64,000 nucleotides of DNA from Macrophomina tecta (lineage: Eukaryota; Ascomycota; Dothideomycetes; Botryosphaeriales; Botryosphaeriaceae). Position 1 is the stretch's first letter. Every line of letters begins with the position of its first letter. This document shows, in pieces, positions 55,846 through 64,000 of the stretch. Under the pieces are notes generated by a model. The model was not told the DNA's origin, ran no database searches, and worked only from the letters and a program-made list of their open reading frames with translations. The stretch is taken from the NCBI GenBank assembly GCA_024180945.1, contig JAKSGN010000006.1, positions 3,162,001 to 3,226,000 of the forward strand, in the 5' to 3' direction. The position numbers and the translations under genes are program-made.

Positions 55846-56558
55846 TTGCGAGGTAGTTGCAGTGGCTCTGGCCTCCGCGTACTGCTGCTGACATGGCTGT
55901 CCTGGTCAGATTTGAGTACTCTGAGCGTGGGCGTATGAAAGGTGGTTGTTCGTCGCTTTTCTTTTCTTTGCGTGCGGGCTGGGTCTTTTGTTTTGTGAGG
56001 GTCTTGAGGGCCTTTGCCTCTCTTCCGCCAGGCGCGAGGAGTACTAAAAGGGGGGGGAAAAAGAGCATGCTGTCTTCAGGCTATTCGTGGCAGAAGCGGT
56101 TTCTGTCTTCAGAGCGCGTTTGATACACGCACTAGATCGTTGGAGAAATTTCAATGTTGACATCGATACGCAAGATCAGTTTCAGCAGTGGTGGTGACTG
56201 CACGGCAGCTTTTCATCATTACATGGGATGGAAATGTGCAGAAAATTGGATGGCATTCACATTTGACTGGATTTTTCCACTCTATCATTTATCTGCCTTT
56301 GCCGTTGCAAGGCGTCTGAGGCGAATTTTGCTCTTGACTACAACGACGTAGCACGGCCTTTTAAAGCACGGAGCCTCCACGGTTGCAATGGCCACGACGC
56401 AGATCTTACACGTGGCGCTCACTTGACACCGTCTACTGCGAGGCACCACTCGTTGATATGGGTGTTGGTTTTTTCTTGGCCAGCAGCGTGGCGTCGAAGA
56501 ACGCGACTCAAATACTTCTGATCCGCTCCGCAGTTTCTGCAGAAGCGACCCTCCGGCC
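55846..56558. other. Spacer between Cys-rich genes 1 and 2
   Basis: About 0.7 kb of non-coding sequence that includes a G-rich run near 56051. No gene seen. Confidence 0.5.
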
Positions 56559-57175
56559 ATGTGCGAATACAGATTCCACAAATTCTCCTGCGGCCACTTC
56601 TACCGCAGGCAACTGTACCGATGCGGGAAAGCGTTGAGGAGGCCCCGCCCCGAGCACGGTTGCGGCCAAATCACCAGGATCCACGGAACAGAGCGCGTGT
56701 CGGGCAAATGCCCTCAGTGCGGCGGAGGCGCGCCCGTGCAGGGACTTGAGAAGGTCAGTGGGAAAACACAATGCAGAGTGCTGGAGCCCAGGCTCTGATA
56801 TTCAGACCCGCAACCTCAATTTCCGATTGTTGCTGTAAAGAGCATGCGAGATATGACTGACGGACTAGCACAGCGCCTCCGCCGGAGCAACATCGTATCG
56901 TGCGGAGACCTGTGCGCCCGATTGTGCTGCTGCAAATCGCCGGCGCAGATCAAGAGCAAGGACGTGTGGGGTCAGTGTCTCTTTGCTGCCTCAATATCTT
57001 GGATTGGGTTCTCGAGCTGACGTAGAAAGTACCTGTCGATACCATACGGCCAACCGGGCCAACGCCTCCGAGGCTACTAATTGAAGATGCAACGGCAGAA
57101 TTGGCGGGACTGCATATGGAAAAGCCGCCGCATGCGCCGGCTATCAAGGCGCCTCCGCGCTGTGTGGTTATGTGA
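56559..57175 (+). CDS. Small cysteine-rich protein 2 of a tandem trio
   Basis: Three exons (56559-56753, 56874-56963, 57026-57175) encode 144 residues. The start MCEYRFHKFSCGHFYRRQLY shares with gene 1 and gene 3 the spacing C2-x8-C11-G-[C/H]13-x8-C22, here with His at 13. A GKCPQC pair (51/54) matches GKCEEC of gene 3, and a further Cys-dense block SCGDLCARLCCCK (75-85) is unique to this member. The C-terminus is a Pro-rich helix-poor tail. The donor of intron 2 is GTGTGG, chosen because it keeps the final exon (KVPVDTIRPTGPTPP) in phase; the alternative GTCAGT donor leads to an early stop. No signal peptide. Function unknown; metal binding is likely. Confidence 0.6.
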
Positions 57176-57780
57176 GGACGGAGCGGTTCGGTGCGAGGAA
57201 ATTTGTGCTGGGTGTTGCTTGGTAGAGCAAGGGCTTTACATAGTAAAGTCAGCCAGGAATCGAGGCTATTGGTCTCCGCAACGGCAAGGAAGACCTCGAA
57301 GCCAGGATCGGGATGCCTTGATGTTCACGACTGCCAATGACACCATTTTCTTCAGCAGATGGCGGGCTCCAGGCTGGCTTGTTCGCTTTGACAATTGGCC
57401 AATTTCTGCCCTCTGCACTGATCGCTCTATTCTTAAGTAATCAGTTGCCAGGCTTCAGCAGTAATGGAGAATCACTGACCTTTTTTTTCGAGCAAACATT
57501 TGAAGTCTACCTAATTATTATTGCAACTCCTAAGCTTCCCTCATTTTAGCTTGCTGCTGAGCTGTACAAGCTGACTGCGTAAACCCATTCTACGTACCTC
57601 CTGAGCGTGACCATCTACTCTCTTTCTCGTGAACATCATAGGCGCACAAGTGCGTTGGCAAAGCGGTCGCAAACGCCCCACCCAAAATGCCCAACCTCAG
57701 CTTCCAAACAGCCGCTCAGTATCCCCGCGCAAAGTTTCTACAGCATCTCTGGACAGCATAAGCAGGCAGAAGCATCTACA
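57176..57780. other. Spacer between Cys-rich genes 2 and 3
   Basis: About 0.6 kb, partly AT-rich (57430-57560), with no motif-bearing frame. The right half probably contains the promoter of gene 3. Confidence 0.5.
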
Positions 57781-58095
57781 ATGTGCAGCTACCACGACAT
57801 CGTCTATTCCTGCGGTTGCGATGGCCGCGTCCTCAGCAAAACATGCAGTGACTCTGCCAGCGTCCTCGCTGCCGCCAAGGATGCATCACTGTGCCAGCAA
57901 GCGCGCATTGTAGGTCTGCGGTTCGCCGAGGGAAAGTGCGAGGAGTGCCAGCAATGGGAAGTCGTCGATACCACGCCAGCAGTCCGCATTCGGCCACCCG
58001 AGCCCACCGTTGAGGAAGAAGTGGAGGCGACTAGCGGCAGGTGGAGCTCGAGCCTGGATCAGAGCTGGTGGTGGGTGCTGGTTCCGCTCTCGTAG
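57781..58095 (+). CDS. Small cysteine-rich protein 3 of a tandem trio
   Basis: An intronless 104-residue frame. It starts MCSYHDIVYSCGCDGRVLSK, again with Cys at 2, 11, 13 and 22, then Cys38 and the pair GKCEEC (53/56) that aligns with GKCPQC of gene 2. The rest is acidic and Pro-rich, followed by a Trp-rich end (SLDQSWWWVLVPLS). The frame is open further upstream, but the start is set by the alignment to the two preceding genes. No signal peptide and no known family recognised. The six Cys could form one or two zinc sites. Confidence 0.6.
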   Translation: MCSYHDIVYSCGCDGRVLSKTCSDSASVLAAAKDASLCQQARIVGLRFAEGKCEECQQWEVVDTTPAVRIRPPEPTVEEEVEATSGRWSSSLDQSWWWVLVPLS

Positions 58096-58640
58096 ATCTC
58101 GTGGCAGGGCTCCTTTGCTGATCGGTGCTGATGTGCGCGCAGGAGTATGGTGTGGGATATTTTGAAGACCTTGGCACTGTCGAGGCATGACCGCGTTTGG
58201 CATGGGCCATTTGACTACCCGTGGGTGGGGACTGCATGAGGTGTGGCGTGACATGGGAGTAGCTGGCTTCGAGGTCTGGAAATGCACCTGTGTGGCTTTC
58301 AGAGGTACGTGTGGCTAGATCTAGGAAGCTGAAGCGATGCGGACCTGTGTGCTTAGCAGCAGTGGGTGTTGGTCAAGAGGCTCGGTGGTGTGTGGCCCGA
58401 CCGGGCGCGTCAGGTGGTGTCGGAACAGCGCTTGAAAATGCCTAATGAGGCTAGCGTGTGATTAGAAAGGGCAAGGAAAGCCACGGGGGTGTCTGAGGCG
58501 GCCGACGGCATTTTGCCAGACTCATTGGTCTCGACGCGGCGCGCACTCGGCTGAGTCAACATTTCGGCGCGGAGAAAAACTCGAGGCCGCGCATTCGCAG
58601 CAGCCAACCACGCTTGGTCGCCAACACACGCCCTGCCGCC
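58096..58640. other. Intergenic region before THG1
   Basis: 3' UTR of Cys-rich gene 3 and THG1 promoter. No other feature supported. Confidence 0.5.
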
Positions 58641-58912
58641 ATGGCAAATTCAAAGTACGCCCCAGATCCGGCCCGGGAAATTCTGGCACTGTGCTTATCC
58701 AGCGCAGGTACGAATACGTGAAGAGCTTTGAGCGCTGTCAGCCCGACATCCTGCTGCCCAACACCTGGATCGTCATCCGCATCGATGGCAGAGGCTTCCA
58801 CAAGTACGTCCGCTCCACTTTTGCAGCTGTGTCTTCTACTGCCCGCTGGCTTGCAGCTTGCCCTATCTTTCATCTCAAGTCGTCGTCCGATGCCGTTCCT
58901 GTTATTGCCCTG

Positions 58913-58944
<32 letters not shown>

Positions 58945-60129
58945 TCTCTTCTCTTCCTGCCCTCTGCATTTGCTTGCTGAAGACGGATTCATTGGCCGTT
59001 CTGCGCTAATGCTCCTGCGCGCGGGCACCAAAGACTGACAGCCAAGTATGAATTTGAGAAGCCCAACGACCGGCGCGCGCTGGAGCTGATGAACGCAGCT
59101 GCCGTTGCTGTCTTCAACGAGCTGCCAGACCTGATACTGGGCTATGGTATCAGCGATGAGTACAGGTGAATCGCACATCCACCCACTTCCTCTGCCCACC
59201 CTCCAACAACACCGCTGAAGGTGAATCAAAGCAACGAGAACGCTAACGCCTCGTAGTTTCATCTTCCACAAAGACTGCAACCTCTTCGAGCGACGAGCAG
59301 CGTGAGCCGCCCCCGCCAAACCGACCCCTCTTCCAGGCTCTGCCGAGACCTCCCAACTAACGCATCCCCCAACCGGCCGGCAGCAAACTCATCACCACCA
59401 TCGCCACCACCTTCACCTCCCACTACATCCATCTCTGGCCCACCTACTTCCCCGACAAGCCGCTCTCGCCGCCCATGCCCAGCTTCGACGGCCGCGCCGT
59501 CATGTACCCGAGCGTGCAGAACCTGCGCGACTACATGAGCTGGCGGCAAGTCGACTGTACGCCATTTCCCGCCAAAAATCTCGCCCCCGGTGCCCGGAAT
59601 AACGCTGACGCCCGACAAACAGGCCACATCAACAACCTCTACAACACGACCTTCTGGACCCTGATCCAGCGCGGCGGCATGGACGCCGCCGCCGCGGAGC
59701 AGCGCCTCTCCGGCACCGTCTCCGCTGACAAGAACGAGATCCTGTTCAAGGAGTTCGGCATCAACTACAACAACGAGGACGAGCTGTTCAAGAAAGGCAG
59801 TGTCGTTTTCCGCGATGTGAGAAGACCGAAACCCTCTCCTCTCTTTTAGAGTGTCTGTAGGTTTGGAAAAAAAAAAAAAAAAAGCTGACGCCTTTCGTCG
59901 ATCTCTGCAGTACGAGCTCGTCGACCCGCCCGCACAGGCCGCGGCAGCGGGCGCGGACGCCGCAGATGGCGCGGAGCAGAAGCCGCTGAGCAAGACGGCG
60001 GCCGAGAAGGAGCGAAAGAGGAGGGCGAAGGCGCGGGTCGCGGTCGAGCACGTCGACGTCATCAGGGACGAGTTCTGGATGCGGCGCCCGTGGATCTTGA
60101 GCGGGAGGGCGGGCAAGCTGAAGGAGTGA
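58641..60129 (+). CDS. thg1: tRNA-His guanylyltransferase Thg1
   Basis: Seven exons (58641-58654, 58708-58803, 59034-59165, 59257-59301, 59384-59556, 59623-59816, 59911-60129) encode 290 residues, the usual Thg1 size. The reading [20 protein letters not shown], then [12 protein letters not shown] and [20 protein letters not shown], is diagnostic. Catalytic metal ligands are the Asp in RIDGRG and the Asp-Glu pair in [24 protein letters not shown] and [19 protein letters not shown] follow as in the family. Thg1 adds the essential G-1 to the 5' end of tRNA-His in a reverse, 3'-to-5' polymerase reaction. Intron 2 holds 29 consecutive T (58913-58941) and the last intron 17 consecutive A (59867-59883). 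Confidence 0.95.
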
Positions 60130-61859
60130 GAGGACGCGGGACGCTTGCTGTAGCGAAGGAGTCTCAGGCGGGTTTTGTCACGCGAATAACTCGCCGCGCG
60201 GCATGGCTTGTCGTTCGCATGTGGGTTCGGGTAAACAGAGAAACCATTCAACCGTTATCTGCAGGGAGTTGGAGCAGCCCTCCGGATGTGGTGAATGAAT
60301 AAATCCCGATACATTTGCCTCCAGGCCGCTGCTTCAACTTGCCATGTTGTAGTCTTATTAGCAGAAGCCGACGATTTACGTCTCAATCATTCCGTGCAGC
60401 AGACACGGCTTCTCATGGAGGCTAGCAGCTCTATTGAGAAGTGGGTGCGGTGGATTATGGGCTCTGCTGCGAGCTGCAAAGACGACACAATCTTACCTTA
60501 AAAACTTCGCTTTCGAACTTCGCTTGTGGAAGATCGACGGTCTCCAGCTAGCTCTGAAAATAAGATATCACGGTGTCGGCATCACCGGACTCTTTTTCAT
60601 CTTACCATCAAGTATCACTCACTTACCATACCGACACCCGACCACAAAATCCCACCCTATTCCTTCGACATAGACGTCGACAACAGTCGCCCAGCTCCTG
60701 CTACTGTTTCGCATAGTAGGAACCCGCTTCGAGCATACCTGCTTGACCACGACCATGACCACCACCAAAAAGTCGCACTCCGTCCGTCACTCCGCTCGCG
60801 GACCACGACATCGTGCGGAAACCTACCAATAGCGCAATGACACCTGACTGGTCGAAGTGTGGAACAGCTAGCTGTTTAAAGTCAGTGAGTGAGTATTTCT
60901 CAGTGCTTCCCACGGATAGCAAATGAACCTTAACCCAAAAACAACACAAACTTCACCCAAGTCCCACCTCAGCGCACGAAATGGCGACCAAAAAAGATCA
61001 TTTTCATTCATTTTACTTGTCTCGAGCTGTCCACCATACATACTTTCCCCCCTGCCATTCATTCCCAATCTCGCCGCACCTTCTTCCGCCCGCGCGAAAA
61101 CACGTGAAGTGGTTGGGGGGTATCAAGGCAAATGTTTCATTGCCTTTGTCGCAGCAGCCAATTTCTTTCGAAACACGCTTCTTCTAACCCAAAGAAAAAA
61201 GAAGACGACCAAGGCAAAAGGAGTTCAAACGCAAAAACGAGTAAAACCCCACATATCCATCGGTCATCCTAGCCTATCCTGCCTTCATAAGAGACCCATT
61301 GTTTCGTGTATCCATCCCGTCCTTCCAATATATCTCCCTGTCTCGAATCTGCGTTTCGTCTTGCTCTTCACTCTCTCCAAAAGCGAATTGGTTGTGCCCG
61401 CTTCGCAGACTTCGAAAAAAAAAAAAAAAAGAAAAAGAAACAATAGAACCTCCTGCCCAAGGAAAGACCACCCGCTCAATCTGTTTTTTGGGCAACGCCA
61501 GAAATCATGCACGTCAAAAGGAAACTAGAGGAAAAATGAGAATAAATAGAAAACCAAAACCATGAAAACCCACCAACACCATCGCAGCAGCTGAATTATG
61601 ACGGGTCTTTGTAAGGTTTTGTAAAACTGCGGACCAGAAGAAAACCACGCCCGAGCTCAAAGTATCGCTTCTCTTTTGTCGCAGCAAATTTTTGATAATG
61701 TTACAGAAAGTAGAACGAGGCAAGCCTGTACTGATGTGGGCCCAGCAAAGGGAACACCAGCAAAGCCACCAAGACTGGTCGTCCAAAAGCCTAATCTTGA
61801 CGTGGAGAACTATTAAATGGTCAGCAGAAATTCAAAACCAATTTTTTTTTACATTCGAC
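60130..61859. other. Convergent intergenic region between THG1 and RPB1
   Basis: 1.7 kb with no supported gene. The right part, about 60890-61860, is A-rich on the plus strand (T-rich for RPB1) with an A17 tract near 61416, which is consistent with a long RPB1 3' UTR. Confidence 0.45.
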
Positions 61860-62520
61860 TTACGTGGGGGAGTACTTGGGCGAGGTGGCAGAGTACTGCC
61901 CAGTACCCGGAGAAGTTGGAGGATAAGCGGTGCCAGGGCTTGTCGGACTGTAGATCGGGCTCGTGGGGGAGTAGCCCACTGCAGGAGAGGTAGGAGACCG
62001 CCTGTCGCTGCCGCCACCGAACTGAGGACTGGTGGGTGAATACTGTGGGCTGGTCGGCGAATATGCGGGCGAAGTCGGGCTGTACCTAAAGCCATCTGAT
62101 TAGTATTGATGTTCTTCGAGACGGGATCATGTCAGCTTACTTGGGCGACGTCGGACTGTAGGATGGCGAAGTCGGGGAATACGCCGATCGTGCCATATAG
62201 GCCGGGGAAGTGGGCGAAGAGGGCGACGTCGGTGAGTAGGACGGTGACGTTGGACTGTATGATGGACTTGTCGGCGACAAAGAGTTGTAAGCTGGGCTCG
62301 TCGGACTATATCCAGGACTCGTCGGGCTATAACCTGGGCTCGTCGGACTATAGCCAGGCGAGGTCGGCGAGAAAGCAGGCGAAGTACCACCAAACCGCGG
62401 GCTCGTGAGGTTGAGACCTGGAGACGTCGGACTGTAACCTGGGCTCGTCGGACTATAGCCAGGTGAAGTAGGACTCTGGCCGCTGAAGGGGCTGGTCGGC
62501 GCGTAGCCAGGGCTGCGTCC
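61860..62520 (-). repeat. RPB1 C-terminal-domain heptad repeats
   Basis: The DNA encodes an array of YSPTSPx-type heptads with Gly, Ala, Ser, Lys or Gln at position 7. Several degenerate units interrupt it ([60 protein letters not shown]), and it ends in KYSPT. A 48-51-nt intron splits the array after a YSPTSPK unit. The visible nucleotide periodicity of 21 nt is protein-driven and not a CRISPR or satellite array. Confidence 0.9.
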
Positions 62521-64000
62521 CGCGTAAGGGCTCATGCCACCATCGCTGAACGAGCCGTATGACGTGAAACCGCCACTGTCGTCACCACCAGCTTGCACCA
62601 TGGGCGAGAACGACGCACCGTAGTCCGGACCGGCGAAGGCGCCCTCATGAGTCGGAGAACCGATGTCATAAGGCGTAGCAGCGCCGTCGGCAATGTACCC
62701 GGGAGCAGCAGCCACACCAGGCATGAGCCCGTAGCGAGCATTGTCCGACGCCAACGTGTTGAGCAATTCCCTGTCCACCATGATGTCCATCTCTCCGGTA
62801 CCGGCAGGCGCAAGTTGGCCGAGCATAATGTTCTCGGACACACCGCGGCAGTCATCGAGCTCACCGCAGGCAGCAGCATCCAGGAGAATCTCGACCGTCT
62901 CTTCGAAGGAACAACGCATGAGGGCACCCGTATCAGCACGGTTGATACCGTGACGAGTGACCGCCATGATCATACCACGCGCTGTCATGACATCGACGAG
63001 AAGCGCCAAATGACGATGGTTGACGTAGGAACCGTCGAAGGCCAGCACCTGAGTGAATTCCTTGAGGAGGGCCGTGCGGGTAGCCTCAATACCGAAGACT
63101 TGGATAATCTCGAAGAAGTTGTTGGAGTACGTCCGGCTGGCATCGACTCCTTCAACGGTCAACACGCGGGCTAGTGCGGTACCTGTGGTGTCGAGGAACC
63201 ACTCGGTGCACTCGTCGCTCTTCGCCATGTAAAGAGTGCCGTCATCGCGAGTGACCTGCTTTTGGCCGCTGTTGATGAAGGCACGCTCGACACCCGGAAC
63301 ACCGCGTAGGGTCAAGTCGTCGAGTAGCCTCTCTTCAAGCATACCGAGCAACTTCTCGTCGTTCTCCTCGCCCTCTTCCTCCTTGCTCGAATCGTGCTTG
63401 ATCAGGCGAATGCGGATGACAAGCTCCTCGGCGTTGTTGTCGCTGAAAATGACAGCCAAATTCTTGTGATACTCCTCCTTGATCCTAGTAGCGACTTGAG
63501 GGACGGTAAGACCCTTGTCGAGAAGTCTACCACGGTTGAGGACGATACGCATAAGCCACTTGGACTGAGAGTCGATGTCTTCCTGAGTATCGTCAGGGAT
63601 AATGAAGTACGATTCGACCAGGTCAGCATCAGCCTCAATAACGGTCGACTGAATGTCGGGGTCATAGTAGAGCTCGACACACTCTGTGACGGAGCGCAGT
63701 GTCGTATGCTCGATACGACTACGAAGTAGCTTGGCTTCCGTCCTCTTCTTCTCGTCGGAAGTATCCAAGGCTGTGGTAGTGTAAACTTTCATGGAGGGGG
63801 TCTTAATGTTCTTCGCAACGTTGAGAATTTCCTTGAGACGTGGAACACCGAGAGTGACATTCTTAGATGACACACCAGCAAAGTGGAAAGTGTTCAGTGT
63901 CATCTGTGTAGCAGGCTCACCGATGGATTGCGCGGCAAGCACGCCCACCATCTCGCCAGGGCTGACGATCGCTCTGTTAAAACGGTTCTCGAGGTCACCG
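61860..64000 (-). CDS. rpb1: RNA polymerase II largest subunit RPB1, 3' part (5' end beyond the window)
   Basis: Two exons are visible: the frame entering at 64000 and ending at about 62141, and a last exon from about 62089 to the stop at 61860. The first visible residues include [20 protein letters not shown], the bridge-helix-proximal region G, followed by the trigger loop [20 protein letters not shown]. Next come the clamp/jaw segments ([36 protein letters not shown]) and the region reaching [20 protein letters not shown]. From about 62520 downward the CTD of YSPTSPx heptads begins. This is the catalytic subunit that transcribes mRNA genes. The missing part would hold the N-terminal clamp, the NADFDGD active site and most of the funnel. 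Confidence 0.97.

Noticed and set aside
62137..62520. Possible CRISPR or satellite array because of regular ~21-nt periodicity
   Set aside because: The periodicity is exactly the YSPTSPx heptad of the RPB1 CTD, without conserved repeats separated by unique spacers.

Overview
The window is nuclear DNA of a filamentous ascomycete (Pezizomycotina), most likely a Dothideomycete. The evidence is many short GT-AG introns of 45-120 nt with fungal branch sites (CTAAC or CTGAC type), a scytalone dehydratase of DHN-melanin synthesis, a single-chain 836-residue fungal urease, fungal lipin, Utp11, Thg1, Cmc1 and TAF9 genes, an RNA polymerase II CTD, and an intron-containing tRNA-Ala. The class-level placement is inference. 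No bacterial, plasmid, phage or CRISPR features were seen.

Layout, left to right. 0-5.7 kb: tRNA-Arg(ACG), a seven-exon MDR-family dehydrogenase with a 23-nt micro-exon, and an HMG-box protein. 8-11.5 kb: Maf-like nucleotide pyrophosphatase and scytalone dehydratase, divergent. 13.4-14.9 kb: a three-RRM RNA-binding protein of the Csx1/Nam8 type with a possible alternative last exon at 15.6-15.9 kb. 17-21.6 kb: urease, with GATA-factor sites upstream, and a Nit2/Nit3-type amidase, two nitrogen-metabolism genes side by side. 23-33 kb: a very long Ser/Pro-rich protein with two C-terminal membrane helices, and an MFS transporter with a huge N-terminal extension interrupted by an apparent stop or cryptic intron. 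33.6-42.5 kb: an FN3/coiled-coil membrane protein divergent from lipin, then Utp11 and a short-chain dehydrogenase. 45-47 kb: the twin-CX9C protein Cmc1 and TAF9. 47-51.8 kb: a gene-poor accessory interval with a decayed coiled-coil gene, a RING-H2 gene broken by one stop codon, and a tRNA-Ala with intron. 51.9-54.4 kb: an EthD-like protein and a Tma23-like G-patch protein. 55.6-58.1 kb: three same-strand small cysteine-rich genes whose N-termini share an identical Cys spacing; this is the most novel-looking locus. 58.6-64 kb: Thg1 and the 3' part of RPB1, which runs off the right edge.

Most genes are housekeeping genes with conserved functions and do not form an operon-like pathway. The accessory signal is concentrated between 47 and 58 kb, where lineage-specific and broken genes sit among conserved genes. 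Exon boundaries were deduced by hand from reading frame, splice sites and remembered family patterns; no alignment or transcript evidence was available.
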